NCBI GenBank assembly: GCA_009739215.1
Contig: VSJF01000005.1
Location: 1,054,001 to 1,118,000, forward strand
DNA: 64,000 nucleotides
Direction: 5' to 3'
Origin: Floccularia luteovirens
Lineage: Eukaryota; Basidiomycota; Agaricomycetes; Agaricales; Squamanitaceae
Of this stretch, positions 11,782 through 23,325 are shown piece by piece; positions within the stretch are counted from its first letter, which is position 1, and each line of letters opens with the position of its first letter. The notes under the pieces are model-generated. The model ran no database searches and was not told where the DNA came from. It worked only from the letters and a program-made list of their open reading frames with translations. The translations under genes and the position numbers were made by a program.

Positions 11782-13754
11782 TTACAATTGTGTCCCACCC
11801 GTGCAATGGAGAAGTCCGTTAACAGCATCCCAGGTTAGACCGCAGGACATTACTGGGCGGACATCATCATGTAGGACACCTTCTTGGTGAATCTGTAAAA
11901 GCATTTGAAAGATGTTGTTCCTATATTAATGTATGGGTCAATCAAGGATTAAGAAGTAACTGTTACCAATGCAGCTCTAGAGCCTTGCCACCATAATCCA
12001 TTAAGATGCATGAGTATTGTCTGATAAAGCTGCTATAGAACCTAGGTATGGCCATGTCATAGAGTTTGCGGAGCTTATGATATGTCGCAGTCTCGACTTC
12101 AAAAGAATCTGCAGAGTCCGGCCCGGTGAGTTTAACAACAGCAATGCCGGAATATTTGTCTTCGGCAAAAATTCCGCTCTGAAAAATACGGCCATATGTT
12201 CCAGCACCAATCAAGTTTGTAAGATATACAGAAATAGGCAGCTCGCCCATCCTTCCTAGAGAGATATCCATGGGTTCCATACCGTTAGCAGCAGTCATGT
12301 GTAATATGGTCTGAACAAATTTGGATTGAGCATACTATAATGACACCCAGTTGAAAATTGGGGATCCCTTCTCTGATGCTTCCGGAATGTTCTGCGCCTG
12401 GGGAATGAGCGGACGGTTGTGTTGCATTTCCCTACGAGTATAGCCAGGAAGCTAAACTGGTTCAACTGGGATATGTGTCTGGATCTGAATGCCCACTTTG
12501 GCTCCGTTGAAGATATCAAGTTCTTCATCAGTTATAAGCAACATGTACGATATTAGGGAATATATGGACCCTGGTGGAGGTAAGTCAACAGGGATCTCTT
12601 CAGAGATAATTAGATAACGGTGGACATTGATATATTCAAGACGAAGGATCCTCATATGCTCAGCACTGTGAATAAGGCCCCACCGAAAGTTTTGAGAGTG
12701 CATGTATACTGCAATCTTAGAAGGAATTGAGAGATGAATATAATGCATTCTCATGTTTTGACGTACTTTGAGAAATATGCTCCGAAACCCATTTTCGGTG
12801 CCCCGCATGCGAATATCACCGCAGGTGGCATTTACAATGTCAACACCACAATTTGCTCTGTAGACAGTTGGAGATTTATCTTCCACGACTATGCCTCCAG
12901 AAGGGTTTCCAAAGACTTCAAAGTCTATCCTATTATTTGCACGATGATCCGTTTGTTTCTCGGCATATGTAAACACTTTCCAACAGCTGCAGCACAAAGT
13001 ATACATGTCTGTAGAACTGAGCGAGTCGATTCGGAGACGGATGGTACATGACATAGCGGTCTCTGAGCGATATAATGCTCATAGAAGGAAATATTCAGAT
13101 AGGAATGACTGGTTGAGTGTGGAAAGACTTGGAAGAACTCTTTTAAAGAGGTCGTTGATAATTGAATCAACCATCTTGAACTCGTATAGATAGATAGGTG
13201 AGGCAACATCTACCTGATCTGTTTGGTACAAAGAAGTTTTATCGGTTGCTGCAAGTTCGACGGTCCTCCTAGTATACTTAGCAGTTAAGAGGAGTTCCGT
13301 AAGAGAGAATACTATATTACTCATGAGTGTTACCTGACCAATAACTTCTGGGTGACTTACCAGTCGGTTCTCGGTTTGTGTTGGCAGGTATCCAAATCAG
13401 TAGATGCACGCAATTTTCGGGTAGTTGGTTTTGAAACTTATCGTTCACTGTCAAATATGGATTGAGATAGCTAGTTTTGCCACTGTCTTCTTCGCCAATA
13501 TCTTGGTCGAATTTCAGTGCTTGAACAGCCTTGAGAATGGCGGGGAGATCAACATCAACTTTAACCTCAACGTTGAGCTTTAGAAGGAGGAGGTCATCTG
13601 CATGGCACCCTCGAACTACTGTCGGGCCTTGTTTGCCAATCTTCTCCGCAAGTTGACGAAAAGTGTCACTTAGTGTCACCTCCATTTTGAAGACATTAGC
13701 CGCGGACCTAGAATCATAAATGGCGAGACAGGTAAGGATTGTATTGTCGTCCAT
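11782..13754 (-). CDS. Crinkler-like N-terminal domain protein with kinase-like C-terminal part
   Basis: Exon 1 (13754-13361) encodes a ubiquitin-like N-terminal region ending in QLPENCVHLLIWIP, the layout of fungal Crinkler (CRN) proteins. A clean GT-AG intron leads to 13311-13214. Middle exons are uncertain; the open stretch 13054-12452 contains NRIDFEVFGNPSGGIVV. A later exon (12334-11967) encodes a kinase N-lobe with glycine loop LIGAGTYGRIFQ and the lysine strand AVVKLTG. The next exon (from 11920) gives a catalytic-loop-like IHQEGVLHDDVRP. The expected Asn after RP and a clear DFG are not seen, so the C-lobe is degenerate or truncated. CRN proteins often pair a ubiquitin-like header with a kinase or nuclease effector. 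No signal peptide is visible. Exon joins between 13214 and 12334 are not settled. Confidence 0.6.
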
Positions 13755-15063
13755 AGTGGTGTAGGAGCAAGTCTAGTGCGTCATGTGATAAAATAAAGAA
13801 ATAAGCATTCATGCACATGTCTTGGACATCAATGCATCTGAGTAAACGATGAAGCTCAGGATGGAACTTGTGCTCATTGTAGCGATCGATTTGGGTGAGC
13901 TACTTTAAAATGTGTCTACTGCAGCATCATTGAATGTACCCTTGGTGCTGATGAGTGTCACTGAACAGGTAGTATACTGATGGAGTAAAGTCAAGTTATG
14001 ATAATTCACATCTGTATGATATACGTAGCCTCGACTGTCACATACAGAAACACCTTGCGTTATTAATATTTCCAACATCAACCAAATCGTGCGCAACTAG
14101 AGTGATACCTATGGAACCGGAATTAGTTAAGTAAATGAAATGCGTAGGTGGAACATGTGGAATAAGTAAAAAATATCAGGACTCTCAAGCGTAAAAAGAG
14201 AGTCAGGCATATTTCGTCAAGGTGACAAGTCACTTCGCCTGGTGCACAGCAAAAAATTCATCAAAGAAATGGGGTTGGTTCAGTGGACATACCTTCAATA
14301 AAACCTTAAAGGTCCCGCCTCAACGACTGTCAAAAATAATCCCAGGGATGGCTGTTCAAAGACGAAATTAATACTCAACTTGAAAGGTAAGACTAGTTAC
14401 GTTTGGATAGCCACTATGATCCATAGTTCCTGAAGAAGTGAGCAGTACATAGCACGAGTGCTAAGTACGAGAAAACTACAGAAGAAGGGGGAACTTAGTT
14501 GAACAAGTTCAAAGACATAAATTTTCATCATGGTCGGTCACTCATTCATTTGAACTCCGAATAAGAGATTTCTTACTCAGATACTTATTGCGACCGAAAC
14601 TTCCTCGGACAACACGTGCTGGCATCAGCTGCCAAAGAACTTTTACTCTCCTGAAGTGTTATTCCAGCTCGTTTTCTGTGCTTAACAAGACCATGGCTTA
14701 TAATTGACTGGATACAGTTACCATGACTCATAAGTATTTAGAACTGCATCCACCTAGTCTTTTTTTATTAACATCCTAAAGTCCATGACAGCCTTCGTAT
14801 GACTCTATGACAAATTTGCACCTATATAGTCAATTATCGTATTGGACGTGAACATGAACATGGACACGCATACACATACGCATTTTATCCTGCATTCCTT
14901 TGGGGAACATACCATGGCTATAGTTCCTAAAAATACTCAGCGTGAGTTAGCACCAAGGTCACTTCCAGTGCCAAAGTAATAATAACTACACCATTTAGAA
15001 GCAGAGAACTCAAATTCTCTCACACATCACACGACCCCCCTTTCACAATCTAATAAATCAATA
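13755..15063. other. Intergenic, no supported gene
   Basis: Between divergent neighbours (Crinkler-like on minus, cupredoxin-like on plus). It should contain both promoters. No coding or repeat feature is supported. Confidence 0.45.
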
Positions 15064-15864
15064 ATGTTTTCCCCCCTTCTTATCATACTGGCAGCTTTTG
15101 GGGGCCAATGTAATTAATGTTTTCCCGTGATTCTTTGTCTTAAAAGAAATATTTACTCCCTATAGGCATGGCACTTGCGCCGAGATGTATCATGGGTACT
15201 GCCTCCGAAATAGCGACAGTTCCCACTGATCACCAAATTGCTGTCGGTGATGGAGGCTCTACATTTTCTCCTGCTGTCATTACTGCGAATCCTAGCGATA
15301 CAGTAACTTTTGTCTTCAAAGCCAAAAACCGCACTGTTACACAATCATCATATGATGGTCCTTGTTCACCTATAAAGGGAAGTGTTGGATTTGATTCTGG
15401 ACTGTATGTTTATTCTCTCGCCTTGGTGGAATGTTACCAATCCACTTTTTTTTGTCAGCATGCCGGTAGCAAATGTTACTACAGATAGCTTCTCTACTTT
15501 CTAAATAACAATCAACGACGTAAGTTCCATTCCAAACTCTTAATAAGCTTGTTGCCTAATACTAAACTCTCGCTTTAAGACCCAGTCAATATGGGGTTAC
15601 TGTCGCCAACAGGGTCATTGTGCGGGTGGAATGGTTTTCGCTATCAATTCGGACGAGTCCGGTTCCAACAACTACGCTGCGTTCCAGACTACAGCACAAA
15701 GCACGGAGTCGGACCGGAACAGCAGTTCTAACCCAACTGATACAGGGACGACAGATTCCCCTAATACGCAAGCAGCCAAAGTAAATGGTGCTGTTGAGGA
15801 CTCTATCAACAATGATCTAATAAGCTTGATGCTTTTGGCTATCGGAATATATCTCTCCCTATAA
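15064..15864 (+). pseudogene. GPI-anchored cupredoxin-like secreted protein, broken by an in-frame stop
   Basis: Four exons: 15064-15109, 15166-15403, 15459-15519 and 15580-15864, all with GT-AG introns and compatible phases. The product starts with a signal peptide (MFSPLLIILAAFGG). A cupredoxin-like domain follows (HQIAVGDGGSTFSPAVITAN, DTVTFVFKAKNRTVTQSSY, then WGYCRQQGHCAGGMVFAIN), then a Ser/Thr-rich stalk and a hydrophobic C-terminus typical of a GPI anchor signal. In exon 3 the frame reads TTC-TAA-ATA-ACA, so a TAA at 15502-15504 stands where the family usually has Thr in an F-T-I-T motif. Everything after it is still in frame. The protein would otherwise be extracellular and cell-wall associated. 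A single base error in the assembly is the alternative. Confidence 0.75.
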
Positions 15865-16079
15865 TATCAGAGCATGGTCTGTTAACTAACACTCATTCTA
15901 GCGTACTATTTATAATGTATCTGCACTTAACTTAAAATAGATGACGGGGACTTAACGCATTTAATTATTATTACGAATATTGCACGTGTTTGGCTGTTGC
16001 TTTACGAACAAATTTATTCAAACAATCACGGTAAAGCCGAAGCAAACCTCAGACTGACTTAACCCATCTACAGGCAAGG

Positions 16080-17251
16080 ATGTCAAACGATGCAGAAAAT
16101 TTATGCTTGGATTCGATCTTCACCGTCAGTAACTTTTCATTGGCATCAGTCCGAATATAAAATGTTACGTTCTCGAAGGAACCCCTTCGGCCTCCAACTC
16201 CAGAGCCCACCTATGCAACTTTTGTGAGGGACCCGAAAAATATTCGCGATCAAAATGACCGGTCAGAGATTAGAATCAGATTGGTGGGAAGCCACCCCTT
16301 ATGGGGACATTACCTGTAAGAATGTGCTCATCTGTGAACACCGTTCAATGACAGAGCGATTTCTTAATCTAGGTGGAATGCCTCTCGGGCATTCGCGTCA
16401 TATCTTGATTCGAATAGACAATTATATGAGGACCGTAATGTCCTGGAACTAGGAGCTGGAGCGGCGCTGCCAAGCATTGTTGCAGCCAATAATGGCGCAA
16501 AAAGGGTGTGACCCTGTCTTTAAAAATATCTGTTGGAAGACTGATTAACCAGGCAGGTCGTAATAACAGACTATCCAGATACCGCACTGGTCGAAAACAT
16601 AAGTCATAATATTGAGTGCAATGTGTCCAAGATCCGACAGCAATACATTCATGTTCAGGTATGCCATTCTCATATATGGATTCTCTGCTCAGATTCTGAA
16701 GTCATGAAGGGCTACATATGGGGACATGTTGTGAAACCACTCCTCGACGCGTTGTCAGAATCGCCCTCGCACAAGAAATCTGGCTTCGATCTTATCATTT
16801 TATCCGATCTAATATTCAACCATTCTCAGGTACTGTTTTCAATAGTTCCACCCGCCATAAGCGCGCTCCGACGCTTTATCTGCCTACTTAGCATGAGGCT
16901 CTGCTAAACACGTGTGAATTGGTGTTAGCAAATGAAAACCCAAATGGATCTGGGCAGCCCAAGGATGCGAGCACATCGGGCTCATGTACGCTGCCACCGT
17001 GCGTGCTTGTCTTCTACACGCACCATCGTCCCCATTTAGCCCATCGAGACATGAACTTCTTCGATAAAGCGCGCAAAATGGGATGGAAGTGTGAAGAAAT
17101 ATTGACAGAGACATATCCGGTGTGATTTCCACGGTACTTTTTCGTCGGCGTTGAATACTGAATGTTAAACCCGCAGCCTATGTTTCCCGATGACTCCGGT
17201 GAAGAGTCTATTAGATCGACGGTTCACGGGTTTCGGTTAACGCGTAGTTAA
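16080..17251 (+). CDS. EFM7: Protein N-terminal and lysine N-methyltransferase EFM7 (Nnt1-like)
   Basis: Seven exons (16080-16124, 16179-16315, 16373-16505, 16557-16658, 16710-16829, 16892-17119, 17177-17251) sum to 840 nt, 279 aa, close to the family's usual length. The N-terminus contains FTEPLRPPTPEPTYA, a hallmark leader of fungal EFM7. The SAM-binding core shows VLELGAGAALPSIVAA (motif I, near residues 85-100), VVITDYPD (motif II), and FDLIILSDLIFNH (motif IV). WGHYLWNAS precedes the core. Known EFM7 methylates the N-terminus and nearby lysine of translation elongation factor eEF1A in the cytosol. The intron-4 acceptor (ending ATGAAG at 16709) was chosen because the nearer AG shifts the frame into a stop; this gives GYIWG as in homologues. 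Confidence 0.88.
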
Positions 17252-17836
17252 GAGGTATCTGATGTGCTTGTTTTTTTAATATCGATATCCTAAGACCGAA
17301 GAAATTAAAGAATGATGGCATGTACATTAGGTCTTTCGGGATAAATCACTCCGCCCGAGTGATAAAATGTGATATGGGACAATAGGGAGAATTTGATGCA
17401 GCGGGTCACCATATTGACTATTTATAACGGTAAATTCATCAGTCTCCAATGAATTTTTTCCTATGATAGTCTGTTTTGTGAAGACACCCGTTTCACTAGT
17501 ATCTATGATCTATTTTAGCATAACGACTATAAAAGTATTCCGAATTTCCAGTAGACAAAGGATTTATCTAAAGTGAATCATTAATTAAGTGAGCGTAGTT
17601 CTTAAGACAAGGAGTAAGACAGAAGTGATAATCAAGCATAATTTCATTAACGAAAAACATCCTTTAATTAGAGCTGTACAATACAATGGATTACCCAAAG
17701 CATATACTACACCAATATCAGTCTCCCAGGGTGCCCGGATGAATCTGAATTCCCGTGACGTAAGCATCAGTTAAATTTTGGTTTTTATTTTATTTTGCAA
17801 AGTGGCTGTACTACTTGAGACTTGGGCTTGGGAAGA
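17252..17836. other. Intergenic, no supported gene
   Basis: Space between two plus-strand genes, including the 3' flank of EFM7 and the promoter of the TypA-like gene. No other feature is seen. Confidence 0.5.
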
Positions 17837-20218
17837 ATGCTCAGTTATTCCCGTGGGTTACATTTGCGGTGCTTCAGGACAGTACGCAAGTCTTCGCAGC
17901 TACAACCCCGGGACCGTCAGCTTATTACTGGTATCCGAAACAGTCCGAGTCGCTCAATTTTGTGGACCTCCAAAAGGGATTATGCAACTGACGTCGTGGA
18001 AGGCGATTTGACTGCTACCGATAGAATTCGGAATATCGCAATTATTGCACATGGCAAGCCTTCATAAATGATATTTTACAACCTGTTGTATGCGACTTAC
18101 AAGGATCTACAACAGTTGACCATGGCAAAACTACCCTTGTTGACCAGCTCTTACGACAATCCGGAACAATAAAACCACTGACTGCAGCGGAGCAACTGCT
18201 TTATACACCAATTACATCTCAAACGGGTACAGGAGTCTCCGACAACAATCTTGAGGATGGCTTTGTTACTCGTGTCATGGATTCTAACGATTTGGAACGC
18301 GAGCGAGGCATCACCATTCTCTCAAAATGTACCAGTGTAGTGTATAACGGCAATTTAATCAACATTGTGGACACTCCAGGACATGCAGACTTTGGGGGAG
18401 AAGTTGAGAGGATAATGAGTATGGTGGATGGAGTTGCACTTGTTGTCGACGCTACTGAGGGACCGATGACGCAAACGCGTTTTGTCCTTAGCAAGGCGTT
18501 GAGTCGTGGTTTAAAGTACGTTTCTAATTTGGACTCTATGAAAAGTTGTTTATCTACATTATACTAGGCCTCTGGTAGTTCTCAACAAAGCAGATCGCCC
18601 AACTGCACGCCCTGTGCAGGTCGAGAGTGACCTTTTTGATCTGTTTGCAACTCTGGGTGCGACTGATGAGCAGGCCGAATATCCCCTTCTCTATGCATCA
18701 GCAAAACAAGGCTGGGCACAAGAAACTCCTCCTGTCAATACCATCACGCCTGATGCAGAACAAACCTCAGTCACAAGCTCTTCGAATTCTATGACACCGT
18801 TATTCGACCTCATCCTATCGCATGTACCAGCACCAGTCCACCTCAATAGGAAAAAACCATTCTCTATGTTAACTGTTCAAGTAGAAAGTGATCCATATGT
18901 TGGTGTTCTTTACCTGGGACGCATACATAGTGGAATCCTTTGTGCTGGGGATGCCGTATGGGCTATCAACTCGGAAGGTGTTAAAGTCGGTGAGGGCAAA
19001 GTGAAGAAGATATACGGTCGTATAGGACTACAAAGGAACGAAAGAAATGCAGCGGCAGCAGGAGAGATTGTCAGCATTGCTGGTATCAAGGGTGGAGGGG
19101 TAAATATTACTCTTGTCCATGCGGATGGTTGGGGCGATTCGGGCCCCCAACCATTACCAACCACACCTATCGACCCCCCTACTATATCCATATTCGTACA
19201 CGCCAATGATTCCCCACTCGCAGGTCAAGAGGGTACTAAATTGACCTCTCAAATGATTCGAGAGAGAATTTATAAAGAAGCAGAAACAAACGTTGCTCTG
19301 AGTGTATTGCCAGGACCTACCTCTGAGTCGCTCGAGCTGCGTGGTCGTGGAGTACTTCACCTTGGCGTTCTCCTCGAAACTTTACGCCGAGAAGGGTTTG
19401 AACTCTGTATTGGGTCTCCCAAGGCTGTCATGATTCCAGATCCAGATCCGAATGCGAAGAAAGGCAGCATGCTGGAGCCTATCGAGGAGTGTACTGTCCT
19501 GGTCAAGGAAGAATACGCCGGGAGTGTGGTTCAGAAACTCACGATGCGAAAAGGGGAAATGGTCAGCTACGACACGGACGAAGAAGGATGGATTAAAATT
19601 GTCATGGACATTCCCGCACGAGGTTTGATTGGCTATATGGCAGGAGAGTTCAAAAATGATGTTCATGGAGAAGGGTATGTCCCATGATCTTTCATGAACG
19701 TCCAATTTTAGTTGATCCATAGTTACATAGGACAATCAACCACATATTCAAAGGCTACGAACCATACAGAGGAGCCATAGATACCGGTCGAAATGGGTCC
19801 CTTATATCCATGGCGTCAGGAGAAACATCTGGTTACGCCATGGCACCCCTTCAAGCCCGTGGGGTGTTATTTATCAACCCCCAGACACAAGGTGAGTATT
19901 GCTCAGTAAATCTAACAAGTATCGGGCACTAACCCTTCGTCTCTCTTTCTAGTTTATCCAGGCATGGTCATTGGTGAATCATCGAAATCACAAGATCTAT
20001 ATCTTAATCCATGCATTAAGAAACAACTTACCAACATTCGTGCTGCTGCCGCAGACGAAAAAATAGTCTTGTCTTCACCAAGGATTATGACTCTCGAAGA
20101 GGCACTCAGTTATATGGGTGATGACGAGATGGTTGAGGTCACACCAAGTAGTGTGAGGTTGAGAAAAGTTGTACTTGATATGAACAAAAGGATGCGGATG
20201 AAGAGCGGTAGAAAGTGA
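17837..20218 (+). CDS. typA: TypA/BipA-family translational GTPase, probably mitochondrial
   Basis: Five exons: 17837-18053, 18116-18515, 18568-19674, 19731-19891 and 19953-20218; 2151 nt, 716 aa. The first ~55 residues are Arg/Ser-rich without acidic residues, like a mitochondrial presequence. GTPase motifs follow in order: AHVDHGKTT (G1, near 71-79), RERGITI (G2), [16 protein letters not shown] (G3) and NKADRP (G4). Domain II-V signatures typical of BipA are present, including [19 protein letters not shown] and [19 protein letters not shown]. This family binds ribosomes and assists assembly or translation under stress. Intron 1 uses a GC-AG boundary: exon 1 ends GCACATG and the intron starts GCAAGC. 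Only this join restores the VDHGK loop. Confidence 0.93.
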
Positions 20219-20800
20219 TTCTCAGTTTGAGCTTGATCTTGCTAAGCGTTTATTCATCTATTAGACCCCCCTAAAATTACTCATTGGAGCATTTATGCTA
20301 CAATATCCAACTACCACTTATCATATACATACTCGAGTAGATCTAGATGTCGCATTTATTATGTAGAGCTCTATCTTATTACTTTAAATAATATATACCT
20401 CCAATTATCACATAAAAAGGAGTAAAGGGTCAATGCATTCTGATAAAACTGAAGTTCATAATTATGTCGTCCCACGGTTCGAAAATAAACCAACATCTTG
20501 ACACCGCAAATCAATTTTAGGAACAAATGATTGAGGTCCGGTTATAAGCCCTTTGTGCAAGAACGAAGCTCTGGTTGTTAGCAAAAATACTATGCCAACA
20601 AGCTTCGATTCTTCTTGCACATGTGATAATCCTTGTACATAAATGCATAAGCAATGGCATTGCATGATTAACCGAAAGAAGGCACTACCCCTGGGCCTGA
20701 ACTTGTAACTAACTATTTTCACTTCAACCGCAAAAAAAAGCCATTTGGGAGGGTCACAATTTAGCAATTGTTCTCTCTTTCCAATTTCAACCCAACTTCC
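20219..20800. other. Intergenic, no supported gene
   Basis: AT-rich 3' flank of the GTPase gene and promoter of the membrane-protein gene. The 101-codon minus frame at 20462-20767 has no recognisable domain. Confidence 0.5.
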
Positions 20801-21821
20801 ATGTTTGACCCAGAGCTCAAGTTTGTAACCTCCTATTGCTTATCGCCCACCTTACTGGGATTCATTCGTTTACTATTTGGATTGTATTCCTTTATAACTG
20901 CATTGTTTGTGTTGGTATGGGGAGCTGTAAAGCTCGATGAAGGGAACAGGTCAGTGATCTACTTACTACTTGTTATTTTTTCTGTCAATTGATGCGATTG
21001 TTCCTTTGCCCCATCATCTCATACACATATAGCTACTTTTCATATTTCACACATTTATCGTATATAGGTCTTTGTGCTTATTTTTGGGCATCTGGTGTCC
21101 AGTCCTTGCTATATGCGAAGAACACGAAGAATGGGAGGGTTAGTGGAGGGTACCCCTTACAAAATTGGCACAAAGTCTTGCAGCGTTTGCACGTTTTACT
21201 GTTTTCTAGCATCGTAACATTTCGTGCGTTCAAGTTTGTGTTACTCCTCCCGCAAAGAAAACTTGACCTTCTTCTCTTTAGCATTCCTCGTGACCATCGT
21301 GTATTGGGCTCTGTTGTCATCTGCGGACACCTTCGAGACCCCTTATTCAGGTGCTTTTTGAACGATTTACCCGAAAGTTTCGTTTATTGACATCTTTCCA
21401 GCCTGGTCAAATATTTCCCAACATGCTTTCAACAGTCTATTCGTATTATTCGAAGTATTTGTTACGAACACGGCACCTATGCCATGGATAGACCTCCTTT
21501 TCACTGTCATTATGCTAGGTGGCTACCTTGGCGTCGCATACATAACACGTGCCACGCAAGGCATATACAGTGCGCCTTGATAATATGATTCTAGCCTATG
21601 TACTCACGGTTATTTTTATGCAAGCTTATTCCTTCCTCGATCCAAAAAAACAAGGTAAACTGCTGGCAGCTTACATCGTTGGAATCGCAGTTGGTCAATG
21701 CATCGTATTTGTGATCGTGCGATATGTGATCATATTCCGCCAAAAGTTGCTCAGGCGCCCTGCACACACGGATTCTGAGGGATTTGTGGACGAAGATAGC
21801 CAAAAGAAGTTTGATGCATAG
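20801..21821 (+). CDS. Multi-pass membrane protein (rolling-stone / FAR-17a-like), function unknown
   Basis: Five exons: 20801-20949, 21033-21223, 21282-21350, 21402-21569 and 21625-21821; 774 nt, 257 aa, all GT-AG introns in phase. The protein has about six to seven hydrophobic segments: LGFIRLLFGLYSFITALFVL, HLSYIGLCAYFWASGV, a segment around residues 105-130, another around 150-170, WIDLLFTVIMLGGYLGVAYI, and AAYIVGIAVGQCIVFVIV. The short motif SYFSYFTHLSYIGL resembles the conserved loop and helix of rolling-stone-like and FAR-17a/AIG1-like proteins. The tail after the last helix is hydrophilic (TDSEGFVDEDSQ) and probably cytosolic. No enzymatic residues can be claimed. Confidence 0.8.
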
Positions 21822-22013
21822 TTCTCGTATGGGCACAGTTGATTTGGACCAGCGCTGAATGGGTACAAGGGCAATAGCTGCGTACCGTCAATTGATGTAT
21901 GTTAACTTACGAATCCTTGAAGTTGTGAATAATATGGACAAGATCAATTCGCTCCTTTACAAAATTCTTACATCTGTTTGTTCCAAAGATCAATGATACA
22001 AGACAACAAAGCA

Positions 22014-23325
22014 TCATTTCTTGATAGTCGCTTCAATCCACGCTTCAAGTTCCTTGTTAATATCATCTTTTGCTTCCCACATAATCCAATGGCTCGTATT
22101 AAACTCTTTGGTAGTAAGATTTTTGCAATGCCTGGCTGTGTTGGCGATGTGTAGACTGGAGGAAACAACAATGTCCTTGAGGGCACCAGCGAAGAATACG
22201 GCAACTTGGACTGAGACGTCGCTTGCGAGGGCAAGATCTGGGGTGTTTATGTTAGATTTCAAGCAATTTGAAAGTGTTCAATATGGGGGTTGTGGACATA
22301 CTTTGAGCATCTTTACGATCAATATCATCCAGTATTTTTGCCTTATACCAGCTCAAAGGTCCAATCAGCCCTCCCGTTCGTATAATATCCTTTTGGCGAT
22401 CGACCTCCTACTACGCCTTCAAGATCATGCATGATAAGACAAATGCGTAGACGAACCTCTTTTGGCATATAGGATAAATATGGCGTCTGCCTGTTGGCCT
22501 CGATCCATTTTTTGAGACCGCCTGCAGGAGCAAAATGTTCCAACCATAATGTTGGGTCATCTGCCATTAGTATACTATAGAAAGATTCAAACTATAGGGC
22601 ATCAGTGTTAATGCGTTCAATATAATAGAAAGCTATGATCACACATTTTTCTCGATTGCTTTGTCTGTGCCATCTTCGGAGAAGTATAACCTGGTCCAAG
22701 ATATATCAGTTTCGTTGCCTACAAAAAATCAGGTAAAGGTTCAAACTAACCAGTACCCGATTGTATCGTAGCCATTAACTTTCTTCAACTGTTGGATTTC
22801 AGCGTCAGCTTACAAATAGATTGTTCAGCACTTACGTATTCAGAAGTGGCTTGATAGTCCAAAACTGGGTTTGGGGGAGCGAAACCAACATCCAGTAAAC
22901 CAAGGCCAATGAAACGGGTTGGATAAATGACCAAGAGATAGCTTGCTATTTTACAACCCCTTGGTAATTGTCAGCGAATAAAGATGGTTCATCGTGAAGA
23001 ACACAAACCAGTCATGCCCAATCGGAATCACATCGGATGCCTTTTCGGCGTCAAGTATATCTATAACGTCTTTGCATACAAGACTACCAGCATAGTGGCT
23101 CGGGTCGACAGGCTTTGAGGTACCGCCATATCCTAAGAGATCTGGCACAATAAGTCCATAACCCTTGGCCTCGAAGAATACAACTTGGTAGCGCCAATCA
23201 TAGGATGATGATGGAAAGCCATGTAGGAACAGCAGAGTGGGTTTATTATCTTGCGCCTTGGCGAGATAATAGTGGTAATTGAAGCCTCTGGAGGTTGTGA
23301 GATCTTTGTAGTGAGAATTATCCAT
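22014..23325 (-). CDS. Soluble epoxide hydrolase-like alpha/beta hydrolase
   Basis: Seven exons on minus: 23325-23009, 22959-22836, 22788-22751, 22690-22645, 22591-22457, 22404-22302 and 22237-22014; 987 nt, 328 aa. The oxyanion motif HGFP is at about residues 35-38. The nucleophile region is GHDWG, with Asp near 105; the exon 1-2 join falls in the Trp codon and restores it. A lid tyrosine lies in LSWYKAK, the acid candidate in GALKDIVV, and the catalytic His in NTSHWIM near residue 304. The enzyme would hydrolyse epoxides to diols by an ester intermediate, probably in the cytosol or peroxisome. The ATG at 23325 (MDNSHYKDL) matches the usual family start; an upstream in-frame extension is less likely. 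Two acceptors were chosen over nearer AGs because only they keep the frame. Confidence 0.88.

Noticed and set aside
18219..18494. Minus-strand frame within the GTPase gene
   Set aside because: Antisense to the highly conserved GTPase motifs.
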